NCBI RefSeq assembly: GCF_900109175.1
Contig: NZ_FNZE01000007.1
Coordinates: 124,001 to 188,000, forward strand
Source of the DNA: Pseudomonas linyingensis
GTDB taxonomy: Bacteria > Pseudomonadota > Gammaproteobacteria > Pseudomonadales > Pseudomonadaceae
Reading direction: 5' to 3'
DNA: 64,000 nt
Numbering within the stretch: position 1 is the first letter of the stretch; each line of letters starts with the position of its first letter. Of this stretch, positions 21,916 to 30,986 are shown piece by piece. The translations under genes and the position numbers were made by a program. The notes under the pieces are model-generated. The model saw only the letters and a program-made list of their open reading frames with translations. It did not search any database and was not told the DNA's origin.

Positions 21916-23202
21916 TCAGTGCGCCTCGCTGTCCTCGTCGGGCTGGCGGTCGGCGCGCCAGGCGCGGACGTGCTTCACGCGGTTTTCCGCCGGCTCGAGA
22001 ATTTCCAGGCGGTAGGGGCCGATCTTCAGGCACACGCTGCTATCGGGGATGCTTTCCAGCGCTTCGGTGACCAGACCGTTGATGGTCCGCGGGCCATCGC
22101 AGGGCAGGTGCCAGTCCAGCTCGCGGTTGACCTCGCGGATGTTGGCGCTGCCGTCGATCAGGTAGCTGCCATCCTCCTGCGGGTGGACGTCCGCCGCCCG
22201 TTGGCTGGGCTGGGTGGTGAATTCGCCGACGATCTCCTCGAGGATGTCCTCCAGGGTGACCAGGCCGATCACCTCGCCGTATTCGTCGACCACCATGCCC
22301 ATGCGCCGCTTGTGCTTCTGGAAGTTGATCAGCTGGGTCGACAGCGGCGTGTTCTCCGGCACGAAGTAGGGTTCCACACAGGCGCTGCGCAGCGCCTCGC
22401 AGGTCAGCTGGCTGTGGGTCAGCAGGCGGGCGATGCGGCGCATGTGGATCACGCCCTCGACCTGATTGAAGTCGTGGCGGTAGACCGGCAGGCGGGTGTG
22501 GGTGGTGGTGCGCAGCTGGGCGATGATCTGCTCGAGATCCTGCTCCAGATCGATGCCGATCACCTCGTTGCGCGGGATCATGATGTCGTTGACCGAGACC
22601 TTCTCCAGGTCGAGGATGCCCAGCAGCATGCTCTGCCGGTCGGCCGGCAGGCCCGGCCCGGACTCGCGCACCACGCTGCGCAGTTCCTCGGTGGACAGGC
22701 TGTCCTGGCGGGCCTGTGCCGGGTCGACGCCGAACAGGCGCAGCAGGCCGTTGCTGATCGCACCGGTGAGCCATACCAGCGGGTAGAGCAGGCGCATCAG
22801 CAGCAGCAGGACATGGCTGGCCGGGTAGGCGACCTGCTCCGGGCGCAGGGCGGCCAGGGTCTTGGGGGTGATCTCGCCGAAGATCAGGATGACGATGGTC
22901 AGCAGCACGGTGGAGATGGCGATGCCGGCGTCGCCCCACAGGTCCACGGCGATCACCGTGGCGATCGAGGCGGCGAGGATGTTGACCACGTTGTTGCCGA
23001 CCAGGATGGTGCCGAGCAGACGGTCCGGCCGGTCGAGCAGGTCGCTGGCGCGGCGTGCGCCCTTGTGCCCCTCGCGTACCAGGTGACGCAGGCGGTAGCG
23101 GTTGAGGCTGAGCATGCCGGTCTCCGAGCTGGAGAAGAACGCCGAGCAGATGATCAGGAAGACCAGCAGGCCGAACAGAAAGCTTGAATGGAGATCGCCC
23201 AC
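21916..23202 (-). CDS. CNNM/CorC (HlyC/CorC) family membrane protein
   Basis: The 428-residue inner-membrane protein has an N-terminal DUF21 (CNNM) domain of about four hydrophobic segments (starting SSFLFGLLVFLIICSAFFSS). Two CBS domains follow at about residues 205-325 (DIMIPRNEVIGID, RMGMVVDEYGEVIGLVTLED). A C-terminal CorC/HlyC domain completes it. Relatives are linked to magnesium or cobalt efflux; the ion here is unknown. The start is GTG at 23202 (GTGGGCGATCTC). It lies 13 bases downstream of the CcsA-like gene on the same strand, so the two are probably cotranscribed. Confidence 0.88.
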   Translation of the reverse strand: MGDLHSSFLFGLLVFLIICSAFFSSSETGMLSLNRYRLRHLVREGHKGARRASDLLDRPDRLLGTILVGNNVVNILAASIATVIAVDLWGDAGIAISTVLLTIVILIFGEITPKTLAALRPEQVAYPASHVLLLLMRLLYPLVWLTGAISNGLLRLFGVDPAQARQDSLSTEELRSVVRESGPGLPADRQSMLLGILDLEKVSVNDIMIPRNEVIGIDLEQDLEQIIAQLRTTTHTRLPVYRHDFNQVEGVIHMRRIARLLTHSQLTCEALRSACVEPYFVPENTPLSTQLINFQKHKRRMGMVVDEYGEVIGLVTLEDILEEIVGEFTTQPSQRAADVHPQEDGSYLIDGSANIREVNRELDWHLPCDGPRTINGLVTEALESIPDSSVCLKIGPYRLEILEPAENRVKHVRAWRADRQPDEDSEAH

Positions 23203-23215
23203 GGCGTCAGGTGCC

Positions 23216-24013
23216 CTAGATGTGCAGGATGAATTCGCGGACCAGCTTGCTGCCGAAATAGGCCAGCATCAGCAGGAGAAAGCCGGCCAGGGTCCAGCGG
23301 ATCGCCTTGCCGCCGCGCCAGCCGAGCTGGTGGCGGCCCCACAGCAGCACGCCGAACACCACCCAGGCCAGGCCGGCGAGCAGGGTCTTGTGCGCCAGAT
23401 GCTGGGCGAACAGATCGCCGAGGAACAGCCAGCCGGACAGCAGGGACAGCGAGAGCAGCAGCCAGCCGCCCCACAGGAAGCTGAACAGCAGGCTTTCCAT
23501 GGTCTGCAGCGGCGGGAAGTTGCGGATGATGCCGGAGGGGTGCTTGTGCTTGAGCTGATGGTTCTGCAACAGCAGCAGCAGTGCCTGCAGCACCGCCATG
23601 GTCAGCATGCCGTAGGCGAGGATCGACAGCAGGATATGGGCGAGAATGCCCGGTGCCTCGACGATCGGCTGGGTGGTGCCGCCGGGTAGCAGGGCGAGCA
23701 GGGTGGTCAGGCTGCCGAGCGGGAACAGCAGCATCAGCAGGTTCTCCACCGGGATGCGCAGGCTGGCCAGCAGGGTCAGGGCGATCACCGCGGCGGCCAG
23801 CAGGCTGGCGGCATTGAAGAAGTCGAGCAGCAGGGCGCCGTTGTCCAGCAGCAGCAGGCGCAGGCCGAAGGCGTGGGCCAGCAGGGCAAGCACGCCGAGC
23901 AGGCCGAGCAGGCGCTTGTCGGGCACCGCACGACGGGAAAGCAGCAGGGCCTGGTAGAGTGCGGCCCCGGCATACAGGCCGGCGGCCGCCAGGCTGGGCA
24001 GCAAAGGCGTCAT
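23216..24013 (-). CDS. CcsA/YpjD-like inner-membrane protein (cytochrome c assembly family)
   Basis: The 265-residue protein has about eight hydrophobic segments and the His-bearing loops of the CcsA/CcmC superfamily (ILAHILLSILAYG, FAQHLAHKTLLAGLAWVVFG). Members handle haem in cytochrome c assembly, but the short YpjD-type relatives found beside ffh in Pseudomonas lack a proven role. Start 24013 has AAGGAC upstream. It diverges from ffh and is followed by the CorC-type gene. Confidence 0.82.
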   Translation of the reverse strand: MTPLLPSLAAAGLYAGAALYQALLLSRRAVPDKRLLGLLGVLALLAHAFGLRLLLLDNGALLLDFFNAASLLAAAVIALTLLASLRIPVENLLMLLFPLGSLTTLLALLPGGTTQPIVEAPGILAHILLSILAYGMLTMAVLQALLLLLQNHQLKHKHPSGIIRNFPPLQTMESLLFSFLWGGWLLLSLSLLSGWLFLGDLFAQHLAHKTLLAGLAWVVFGVLLWGRHQLGWRGGKAIRWTLAGFLLLMLAYFGSKLVREFILHI

Positions 24014-24155
24014 AAGTCCTTGTGGGGGAAGCCTCGGAGTTGCCGAGTTTGGCACAGAACCGGCTATCCACGAAAGCCTGCGGGCGGTGTCGGCGGCCGC
24101 CGCACTCGGCTATAATCCGCCACTTGCCGCAAGCTCCCCCTTCAAAGGACCGTGC

Positions 24156-25532
24156 ATGTTCGAGAATTTGACCGACCGCCTCTCGCAGACGCTGCGCAAT
24201 GTCACCGGCCGCGCCAAGCTGACCGAGGACAACATCAAGGACACCCTTCGCGAGGTGCGCATGGCCCTGCTCGAGGCCGATGTCGCCCTGCCGGTGGTCA
24301 AGGACTTCGTCAACAAGGTCAGGGATCGCGCGGTCGGCACCGAGGTGTCGAAGAGCCTGACTCCGGGCCAGGCGTTCGTGAAGATCGTCCGCGCCGAGCT
24401 GGAAGAGCTGATGGGCGCGGCCAACGAGGATCTCAACCTCGCCGCCACGCCGCCGGCGGTGATCCTGATGGCCGGCCTGCAGGGCGCGGGCAAGACCACC
24501 ACGGTGGGCAAGCTGGCGCGCTTCCTCAAGGAGCGCAAGAAGAAGTCGGTGCTGGTGGTGTCGGCCGACGTCTACCGCCCGGCGGCGATCAAGCAGCTGG
24601 AAACCCTGGCCGGCGAGGTGGGGGTCACCTTCTTTCCCTCCGACCTCAGCCAGAAGCCGGTGGACATCGCCCGCGCGGCCATCGCCGAGGGCCGGCTGAA
24701 GTTCATCGACGTGGTGATCGTCGACACCGCCGGTCGTCTGCACATCGACGCCGAGATGATGGACGAGATCAAGCAGGTCCACGCGGCGATCAATCCGGTC
24801 GAGACCCTGTTCGTGGTCGACGCCATGACCGGCCAGGATGCCGCCAACACCGCCAAGGCCTTCAACGAGGCCCTGCCGCTGACCGGCGTGGTGCTGACCA
24901 AGGTCGACGGCGATGCCCGTGGCGGTGCCGCGCTGTCGGTGCGCGCCATCACCGGCAAGCCGATCAAGTTCCTCGGCATGGGCGAGAAGAGCGAAGCGCT
25001 CGATCCGTTCCATCCCGATCGCGTGGCCTCGCGCATCCTCGGCATGGGTGACGTGCTCAGCCTGATCGAGCAGGCCGAGCAGACCATGGACCGCGAGAAG
25101 GCGGAGAAGCTCACCAAGAAGCTGAAGAAGGGCAAGGGTTTCGATCTCGAGGACTTCCGTGACCAGCTGCAGCAGATGAAGAACATGGGCGGCCTCGGCA
25201 GCCTGATGGACAAGCTGCCGATGCTCGGCGGCATGAACCTCGGCCAGATGGGCAACGCCCAGAACGTGGCGGAGAAGCAGTTCAAGCAGATGGAGGCGAT
25301 CATCAACTCGATGACCCCCCTCGAGCGCCGCGATCCGGAAGTCATCAGCGGTTCGCGCAAGCGCCGCATCGCCATGGGTTCGGGAACCCAGGTGCAGGAT
25401 GTCGGCCGCCTGATCAAGCAGCACAAGCAGATGCAGAAGATGATGAAGAAGGTCACCGCCAAGGGCGGCATGGCCAAGATGATGCGCGGAATGAGCGGTC
25501 TGCTGCCCGGTGGCGGCATGCCGAAGATGTAA
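24156..25532 (+). CDS. ffh: Signal recognition particle protein
   Basis: Ffh binds 4.5S RNA and signal sequences and, with FtsY, delivers nascent inner-membrane proteins. The 458-residue protein has the N domain, a GTPase domain (G1 GLQGAGKTT at 107-115, DTAGR, TKVDGDARGG) and a methionine-rich M domain (KMMKKVTAKGGMAKMMRGM). The start at 24156 follows AAAGGAC and gives the conserved MFENLTDRL. A TATAAT lies at 24111-24116, but its -35 is weak. A stem-loop at 25535-25565 may be a weak terminator. Confidence 0.97.
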   Translation: MFENLTDRLSQTLRNVTGRAKLTEDNIKDTLREVRMALLEADVALPVVKDFVNKVRDRAVGTEVSKSLTPGQAFVKIVRAELEELMGAANEDLNLAATPPAVILMAGLQGAGKTTTVGKLARFLKERKKKSVLVVSADVYRPAAIKQLETLAGEVGVTFFPSDLSQKPVDIARAAIAEGRLKFIDVVIVDTAGRLHIDAEMMDEIKQVHAAINPVETLFVVDAMTGQDAANTAKAFNEALPLTGVVLTKVDGDARGGAALSVRAITGKPIKFLGMGEKSEALDPFHPDRVASRILGMGDVLSLIEQAEQTMDREKAEKLTKKLKKGKGFDLEDFRDQLQQMKNMGGLGSLMDKLPMLGGMNLGQMGNAQNVAEKQFKQMEAIINSMTPLERRDPEVISGSRKRRIAMGSGTQVQDVGRLIKQHKQMQKMMKKVTAKGGMAKMMRGMSGLLPGGGMPKM

Positions 25533-25649
25533 GAATCGGGCGGCGGCCAGCGGGTCGCCGCCGATCTTCGCGGACTGCTCCGGCGGTGCGCGATGAACCG
25601 AGGATGACTCCATGCCGGTGCCCGCTTTGGCGAGCGCCGCAAAAGGGCT

Positions 25650-25677
25650 TTGCAAATCCCTGGATAATCCTTAAAAT
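25650..25677 (+). promoter_or_regulatory. Predicted promoter of the rpsP operon
   Basis: TTGCAA (25650-25655) and TAAAAT (25672-25677) are 16 bases apart, 74 bases before rpsP, in the only AT-rich part of the ffh-rpsP gap. Confidence 0.6.
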
Positions 25678-25750
25678 GTGCGGCCTTTCGGGCCGTGGGC
25701 CCTAGTGTGCATACAGTTTTTGCAAGCACCGACTACAGGAACGAAGTTCA

Positions 25751-25996
25751 ATGGTATCTATCCGTCTTGCTCGTGGTGGCTCCAAGAAGCGCCCTTTCTA
25801 CCACCTGACCGTGACCAACAGCCGCTCCGCCCGTGACGGCCGTTTCGTCGAGCGTATCGGTTTCTTCAACCCGGTTGCCACCGGTGCTGAAGTGCGCCTG
25901 TCCGTGAACGCCGAACGTGCCCAGTACTGGCTGAGCCAGGGCGCCCAGCCGTCCGAGCGCGCTGCCCAGCTGCTCAAGGAAGCGGCGCAAGCCTAA
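25751..25996 (+). CDS. rpsP: 30S ribosomal protein S16
   Basis: S16 binds 16S rRNA early in assembly of the small subunit. The 81-residue protein starts with the conserved [19 protein letters not shown] and keeps [20 protein letters not shown] lies in front of the start. It leads the classical rpsP-rimM-trmD-rplS operon. Codon choice here is less extreme at third positions than in its neighbours, as is usual for strongly expressed genes. Confidence 0.98.
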   Translation: MVSIRLARGGSKKRPFYHLTVTNSRSARDGRFVERIGFFNPVATGAEVRLSVNAERAQYWLSQGAQPSERAAQLLKEAAQA

Positions 25997-26005
25997 GCCT
26001 TGAAT

Positions 26006-26542
26006 ATGCAAAATTCGCCGGCACCCGCCGAGGATCTGGTCGTTCTCGGCAAAATCGGTTCGGTGTACGGCATCCGCGGCGAAGTGAAGGTCTATTCCTA
26101 CACCGATCCGCTGGATAACCTGCTGGACTACCGTCACTGGACGCTTACGCGCGATGGCGAGGTTCGTCAGGTCGAACTGGCCAGTGGGCGCCTGCATAAC
26201 AAGGTGCTGACCGCCAAGATCAAGGGGCTCGACGATCGCGAAGAGGCCCGCGGCTATGCCGGATTCCTCATCTGTGTACCGCGCAGCCAGCTGCCGGCAC
26301 TGCAGGATGACGAGTACTACTGGTATCAGCTGGAAGGTCTGAAGGTCATCAATCAGGACGGGCAGTTGCTCGGCCAGGTCGATCACTTGCTGGAAACCGG
26401 CGCCAATGACGTGCTGGTGGTGAAGCCCTGCACGGGCAGTCTGGATGATCGCGAGCGTCTGTTGCCCTATACCGGGCAATGCGTGCAAAGCGTCGACCTG
26501 TCTGCCGGTGAGATGCGGGTGGACTGGGATGCGGATTTCTAA
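26006..26542 (+). CDS. rimM: Ribosome maturation factor RimM
   Basis: RimM helps mature the 16S rRNA head region and binds S19. The 178-residue protein has the N-terminal RimM beta barrel (VVLGKIGSVYGIRGEVKVYS) and a C-terminal PRC-barrel (EYYWYQLEGLKVINQDGQLL). I prefer the ATG at 26006; a TTG two codons earlier is possible, and neither has a strong ribosome binding site, so translation may be coupled to rpsP ten bases upstream. trmD follows after three bases. Confidence 0.96.
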   Translation: MQNSPAPAEDLVVLGKIGSVYGIRGEVKVYSYTDPLDNLLDYRHWTLTRDGEVRQVELASGRLHNKVLTAKIKGLDDREEARGYAGFLICVPRSQLPALQDDEYYWYQLEGLKVINQDGQLLGQVDHLLETGANDVLVVKPCTGSLDDRERLLPYTGQCVQSVDLSAGEMRVDWDADF

Positions 26543-26545
26543 CCC

Positions 26546-27289
26546 ATGCGGGTAGACGTTCTCAGCCTGTTCCCCGAAATGTTCGCTGCCATCGGCGAGT
26601 ACGGTATTACCAGTCGCGCGGTAAAGCAGGGTCTCCTGCAGCTGCACTGCTGGAATCCTCGGGACTACACCGAAGACCGCCACCAGACGGTGGACGACCG
26701 GCCTTTCGGCGGCGGCCCCGGGATGGTGATGAAGATCAAGCCGCTGGAGCGCGCCCTGGCCGATGCCAGGCAAGCTGCCGGCGCTGCGGCCAAGGTGATC
26801 TACCTGTCGCCGCAGGGACGACGCCTGGATCAGGCGGCGGTTCGCGAACTGGCGAAGGAGGAGCGACTGATCCTCATCGCCGGGCGTTACGAAGGCATCG
26901 ACGAGCGTTTCATCGAGACGCACGTGGATGAGGAATGGTCGATTGGCGATTATGTCCTGTCCGGCGGTGAGCTGCCGGCCATGGTGCTGATCGATGCGGT
27001 TACGCGGTTGCTGCCCGGAGCGTTGGGGCATGCAGATTCCGCCGAGGAGGACTCGTTTACCGACGGCCTGCTCGATTGCCCGCACTACACCCGACCCGAG
27101 GTGTACGAAGGCAAAGGTGTTCCACCGGTGCTGCTCAGCGGCAACCACGAACACATCCGGCGCTGGCGTTTGCAGCAGTCCCTGGGACGTACCTGGGAAC
27201 GACGTGCCGATCTTCTGGATAGTCGCTCGCTTTCTGGAGAAGAGAAAAAGCTGCTGGAGGAATACATCCGCCAGCGGGACGATAGTTAA
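26546..27289 (+). CDS. trmD: tRNA (guanine(37)-N1)-methyltransferase
   Basis: TrmD methylates G37 of tRNAs reading CNN codons and prevents frameshifting. The 247-residue SPOUT enzyme starts [13 protein letters not shown]. It carries [12 protein letters not shown], the knotted S-adenosylmethionine site ([17 protein letters not shown]) and [15 protein letters not shown]. The length is normal. It starts three bases after rimM. Confidence 0.98.
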   Translation: MRVDVLSLFPEMFAAIGEYGITSRAVKQGLLQLHCWNPRDYTEDRHQTVDDRPFGGGPGMVMKIKPLERALADARQAAGAAAKVIYLSPQGRRLDQAAVRELAKEERLILIAGRYEGIDERFIETHVDEEWSIGDYVLSGGELPAMVLIDAVTRLLPGALGHADSAEEDSFTDGLLDCPHYTRPEVYEGKGVPPVLLSGNHEHIRRWRLQQSLGRTWERRADLLDSRSLSGEEKKLLEEYIRQRDDS

Positions 27290-27331
27290 CGTATCGATGG
27301 CGAGTCACACGACTTGTCTTTGGAGCACAGC

Positions 27332-27688
27332 ATGAGCAACAAGAACCTGATCATTCAGCAGATCGAAGCTGAACAGATGAGCAAAGAGATCCCGGCCTTC
27401 GCCCCTGGCGACACCGTGATCGTCCAGGTGAAAGTGAAGGAAGGCGACCGTCAGCGTCTGCAGGCCTTCGAAGGCGTGGTCATTGCCAAGCGCAGCCGCG
27501 GCCTGAACAGCGCTTTCACCGTACGCAAGATCTCCAACGGTGTGGGCGTGGAACGTACCTTCCAGACCTACAGCCCGCTGGTTGACAGCATCAACGTCAA
27601 GCGTCGCGGCGACGTGCGCAAGGCCAAGCTGTACTACCTCCGCGCGCTGTCCGGCAAGGCCGCCCGCATCAAGGAGAAGCTGGTCTAA
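27332..27688 (+). CDS. rplS: 50S ribosomal protein L19
   Basis: L19 lies at the subunit interface. The 118-residue protein has the conserved [20 protein letters not shown] and [12 protein letters not shown]. The ATG at 27332 follows GGAGCACAG; an ATG six codons earlier lacks a binding site. It closes the rpsP operon, and a strong terminator marks the border to the sulfur genes. Confidence 0.98.
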   Translation: MSNKNLIIQQIEAEQMSKEIPAFAPGDTVIVQVKVKEGDRQRLQAFEGVVIAKRSRGLNSAFTVRKISNGVGVERTFQTYSPLVDSINVKRRGDVRKAKLYYLRALSGKAARIKEKLV

Positions 27689-27703
27689 GACCCGCTTCCC
27701 TGC

Positions 27704-27738
27704 ACAAAAAAAGCAGCCCTCGGGCTGCTTTTTTTGTG
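27704..27738. terminator. Bidirectional terminator between rplS and ssuF
   Basis: CACAAAAAAAGCAGCC pairs with GGCTGCTTTTTTTGTG around a CTCG loop (27719-27722). Seven A and seven T residues flank the core, so it can stop transcription on both strands. Confidence 0.95.
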
Positions 27739-27753
27739 TCTGCGATTTGCCGT

Positions 27754-27969
27754 TCACAGCTTGGCGATCGACACCTCGGTGGATTTCACGAAGGCGATCA
27801 CTTCGCTGCCGACCGCCAGTTCGAGATCCTTGACCGAGCGGGTGGTGATCACCGAGGTGACGATGCCGGCGGCGGTCTGCACGTCGATTTCCGACAGCAC
27901 GTCGCCGAGGATGATCTCGCGGATGGTGCCCTTGAACTGGTTGCGCACGTTGATGGCTTTGATGGTCAT
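27754..27969 (-). CDS. ssuF: Molybdopterin-binding (TOBE/Mop) protein SsuF
   Basis: This 71-residue single Mop/TOBE domain starts MTIKAINVRNQFKGTIREI and carries the family's oxyanion-binding segments (TAAGIVTSVITTRSVKDLEL). In Pseudomonas such a protein is the last gene of the sulfonate operon ssuEADCBF and is needed for growth on some organosulfur compounds; its mechanism is unclear. It follows ssuB after a 72-base gap that holds a hairpin. Confidence 0.85.
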   Translation of the reverse strand: MTIKAINVRNQFKGTIREIILGDVLSEIDVQTAAGIVTSVITTRSVKDLELAVGSEVIAFVKSTEVSIAKL

Positions 27970-28010
27970 GGTGTTGCTCCTTCAGGGGTAAGGGTAGGTC
28001 GGGTTCATTA

Positions 28011-28037
28011 CCCCTCTCCCGTTGGCGGGAGAAGGGG
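28011..28037. repeat. Inverted repeat at the ssuB-ssuF junction
   Basis: CCCC-T-CTCCCG (28011-28021) pairs with CGGGAG-AA-GGGG (28026-28037) around a TTGG loop. It resembles short intergenic palindromes of the genus and may stabilise mRNA or lower ssuF expression. Confidence 0.55.
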
Positions 28038-28041
28038 CTGT

Positions 28042-28839
28042 TCAAAGGGCCCAGCGCAGTTGCGAGGGCAATGGCGATACGGGTTCGGCAGTTTCTTCCT
28101 GGGGCGGCAGGGCCAGCACGCGCTCGAGCACTCTGGCTTCCAGCGCGGCTAGCGCCGCCGAGGCGCGCGGGCGCGGGCGGGCGAGGAGGACCGGCAGGTC
28201 GAGGCCGATCTGGCCGTCCTCGATCAGGATCACCCGGTCGGCCACTGCCACTGCCTCGTTGACGTCGTGGGTGACCAGCAGCACGGTGAAGCCATGCTGC
28301 TGCCACAGGCGCTCGATCAGCTGCTGCATCTCGATGCGGGTCAGCGCGTCCAGGGCGCCGAGCGGCTCGTCGAGCAGCAGCAGGCGCGGGCGATGGATCA
28401 GCGCGCGGGCCAGGGCCACGCGCTGCTTCTGGCCGCCGGACAGCGCCGCCGGCCAGTCATGGGCGCGCTCGGCCAGACCGACCGCGTCCAGTGCGTCCAG
28501 CGCCTGGGCCTGCCAGTCGCCAGCTAGGCCCAGGCCGACGTTGTCGATCACCCGCTTCCACGGCAGCAGGCGCGAGTCCTGGAACATCAGGCGGATATCC
28601 TCGCGCGCCTCGTTCAGCGCTGCGCTGCCGGCTTGCAGCTCGCCGGAAGTGGCATTGTCCAGGCCAGCCAGCAGGCGCAGCAGGGTGCTCTTGCCGCAAC
28701 CGCTGCGGCCGACCACGGCGACGAACTGGCCGGCGGGGATGTGCAGGTCGATGTCATGCAGCACGCTGCGCGGGCCGAAGGCCTTGGCCACGCCATGCAG
28801 GTGCAGCGGGATGCCGCGCTTGAGGACCTGGGCGCTCAT
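28042..28839 (-). CDS. ssuB: Aliphatic sulfonate ABC transporter, ATP-binding protein
   Basis: SsuB powers uptake of alkanesulfonates. The 265-residue protein has Walker [10 protein letters not shown] with Lys50, the Q-loop ([11 protein letters not shown]), the signature LSGGQKQR, Walker [13 protein letters not shown] and the switch His in THDVNEA. Its ATG overlaps the ssuC stop in ATGA, so the two are translationally coupled. Family features alone would also fit nitrate or taurine importers; the neighbouring ssuD and ssuA decide for sulfonates. Confidence 0.93.
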   Translation of the reverse strand: MSAQVLKRGIPLHLHGVAKAFGPRSVLHDIDLHIPAGQFVAVVGRSGCGKSTLLRLLAGLDNATSGELQAGSAALNEAREDIRLMFQDSRLLPWKRVIDNVGLGLAGDWQAQALDALDAVGLAERAHDWPAALSGGQKQRVALARALIHRPRLLLLDEPLGALDALTRIEMQQLIERLWQQHGFTVLLVTHDVNEAVAVADRVILIEDGQIGLDLPVLLARPRPRASAALAALEARVLERVLALPPQEETAEPVSPLPSQLRWAL

Positions 28840-29627
28840 CGCGCACCCCCTTGCTGGTAGGCCGGGTGCCAGCGCAGCCACAAGCGTTCGAGGCCGCGGG
28901 CGGCGACGTCGGCCAGCTTGCCTAGCACCGCGTAGAGCAGGATCGCCAGTACCACCACGTCGGTCTGCAGGAACTCGCGGGCGTTCATCGCCAGGTAGCC
29001 GATGCCGGCGTTGGCCGAGATGGTTTCGGCGACGATCAGGGTCAGCCACATGAAGCCGAGGGCGAAGCGCACGCCGACCAGGATCGACGGCAGGGCGCCG
29101 GGCAGGATCACCTGACGGAACAGGGCGAAGCCGGACAGGCCGTAGCTGCGCGCCATCTCCACCAGTCCGGCGTCGACGCTGCGGATGCCGTGGTAGGTGT
29201 TGAGGTAGATGGGGAACAGGGTGCCGAGGGCGACCAGGAAGATCTTCGCGGTCTCATCGATGCCGAACCACAGGATCACCAGTGGGATCAGCGCCAGGTG
29301 CGGCACGTTGCGGATCATCTGCACCGAGCTGTCGAGCAGGCGCTCGCCCCATTGCGACAGGCCAGTGATGAAGCCGAGCAGCAGGCCGAGGCTGCCGCCG
29401 ATGACAAAGCCGATGCTGGCGCGCCAGCCGCTGATCGCCAGGTGCTGCCAGATCTCGCCGCTGCCGAGCAGGTCCCAGCCGGCGGCGAGCACGGCGCTGG
29501 GCGCCGGCAGGATGCGGGTGGACAGCCAGCCGCTGCTGGCGGTCAGTTGCCAGACGCCGAGCAGCAGGACCGGCAGCGCCCAGGGCGCCAGGCGCAGGAG
29601 GAGTTTTTCGGTAGTATGCGTACTCAT
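28836..29627 (-). CDS. ssuC: Aliphatic sulfonate ABC transporter, permease protein
   Basis: SsuC is the membrane channel of the sulfonate importer. The 263-residue protein has six or so hydrophobic segments and the EAA-like loop that contacts SsuB ([20 protein letters not shown]). I placed the start at 29627 (MSTHTTEK), since the frame upstream runs into a repeat and ssuD. It overlaps ssuB by four bases. A REP-like hairpin lies in the 101 bases between ssuD and this gene. Confidence 0.93.
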   Translation of the reverse strand: MSTHTTEKLLLRLAPWALPVLLLGVWQLTASSGWLSTRILPAPSAVLAAGWDLLGSGEIWQHLAISGWRASIGFVIGGSLGLLLGFITGLSQWGERLLDSSVQMIRNVPHLALIPLVILWFGIDETAKIFLVALGTLFPIYLNTYHGIRSVDAGLVEMARSYGLSGFALFRQVILPGALPSILVGVRFALGFMWLTLIVAETISANAGIGYLAMNAREFLQTDVVVLAILLYAVLGKLADVAARGLERLWLRWHPAYQQGGAR

Positions 29628-29666
29628 GATGCCAACTCGTGTAGGGGCGATTTCATTCGCCTTGGA

Positions 29667-29704
29667 CACGCTGCAGGGGCTAATGAATTCACCCCTGCAG
29701 CGTG
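29667..29704. repeat. REP-like hairpin between ssuD and ssuC
   Basis: CACGCTGCAGGGG (29667-29679) and CCCCTGCAGCGTG (29692-29704) form a perfect 13-bp stem with a 12-base loop. Next to it lies GGCGA-TTTCAT-TCGCC, a sequence common in Pseudomonas intergenic repeats. It sits inside the ssu operon. Confidence 0.7.
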
Positions 29705-29728
29705 CTCCGGCGAGCGTGGTTGGCAGCC

Positions 29729-30877
29729 TCAGCTCTGTGCGGCCGCCTTGGGCAGGATGTCGCTGGAGATCATCTCGCCGAACGGGCTGACGTAGCCGCG
29801 GCTCTGCGGGCGCTCCGGTTGGGCGATGTCCAGGTGCGGGAACAGCAGCTCGGCGACCCGGTAGGACTCCTCCAGGTGCGGGTAGCCGGAGAACACGAAG
29901 GTGTCGATGCCCAGCTCCGCATACTCCCTGACCCGTGCCGCCACGGTAGGGCCGTCGCCGACCAGCGCGGTGCCGGCGCCGCCGCGCACCAGGCCGACCC
30001 CGGCCCACAAGTTGGGCGACACTTCCAGATTGTCTTTGCTGCCGCCATGCAGGGCGGCCATGCGCTGCTGGCCGACCGAGTCGAAGCGCGCCAGCGAAGC
30101 CTGCGCCTTGGCGATGGTGTCGTCGTCCAGGTGGCTGATTAGGCGCTCGGCGGCGGCCCAGGCCTCCTCGTTGGTTTCGCGCACGATCACGTGCAGGCGG
30201 ATGCCGAACTTCACCGTGCGCCCGTGTTTGGCGGCGCGCGCGCGCACATCGGCGATCTTCTCGGCCACCGCCTGCGGCGGCTCGCCCCAGGTCAGGTACA
30301 GCTCGACCTGCTCGGCGGCCAGCTCGTGGGCCGCCTCGGAAGAACCACCGAAGTACAGCGGTGGGCGCGGCTGCTGAATCGGCGGGTAGAGCAGCTTGGC
30401 GCCCTTGACCTGGATGTGCTTGCCGTCGAGGTCGACGGTTTCGCCTTCCAGCACCTTGCGCCAGACATGGGTGAACTCCACGGCGGCCTCGTAGCGCTCG
30501 GCGTGGCTGAGGTTGAGGCCGTCGGCCGCCAGTTCGTCCGGATCGCCACCGGTGACCAGGTTGAACAGCGCGCGGCCGTTGGACAGGCGGTCGAGGGTCG
30601 CCGCCTGACGGGCGGCCACGGTCGGCGAGATGATGCCGGGACGCAGGGCGACGAGGAACTTGAGGCGCTGGGTGGCCGGGATCAGCGAGGCGGCGACCAG
30701 CCAGGAGTCCTCGCAGGAACGCCCGGTGGGAATCAACACGCCGCCGAAGCCGAGGCGGTCGGCGGCCTGGGCGACCTGGGTCAGGTAGCCGTGGTCGACG
30801 GCGCGGGCGCCTTTGGCGGTGCCCAGGTAGTGGCCGTCGCCATGGGTGGGGAGAAACCAGAAGATGTTCAGACTCAT
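29729..30877 (-). CDS. ssuD: FMNH2-dependent alkanesulfonate monooxygenase
   Basis: SsuD splits aliphatic sulfonates to aldehyde and sulfite with reduced FMN and oxygen, in the cytosol. The 382-residue protein has the normal length and the luciferase-like fold; Cys55 in TGRSCEDSW matches the conserved cysteine near the active site. The ATG at 30877 follows AAGGAA and gives [19 protein letters not shown]. No ssuE gene for the partner flavin reductase is present in this operon, which is unusual for Pseudomonas. ssuA is 109 bases upstream. Confidence 0.96.
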   Translation of the reverse strand: MSLNIFWFLPTHGDGHYLGTAKGARAVDHGYLTQVAQAADRLGFGGVLIPTGRSCEDSWLVAASLIPATQRLKFLVALRPGIISPTVAARQAATLDRLSNGRALFNLVTGGDPDELAADGLNLSHAERYEAAVEFTHVWRKVLEGETVDLDGKHIQVKGAKLLYPPIQQPRPPLYFGGSSEAAHELAAEQVELYLTWGEPPQAVAEKIADVRARAAKHGRTVKFGIRLHVIVRETNEEAWAAAERLISHLDDDTIAKAQASLARFDSVGQQRMAALHGGSKDNLEVSPNLWAGVGLVRGGAGTALVGDGPTVAARVREYAELGIDTFVFSGYPHLEESYRVAELLFPHLDIAQPERPQSRGYVSPFGEMISSDILPKAAAQS

Positions 30878-30986
30878 CGCAGTATTCCTTGATGTGGGCG
30901 CGCGTGGGGCTTGGCTCATGCGCGCGATGGTTCGGTGATCGAGAGGGGAGTCGCGGGCTGCTCTGAGGGCACGCCCGCCACGGGGC

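Noticed and set aside
25613-25675. A 20-codon frame upstream of rpsP as a leader peptide
   Set aside because: It overlaps the predicted rpsP promoter, so it would lie before the transcript start, and it has no amino-acid bias linked to a regulated pathway.
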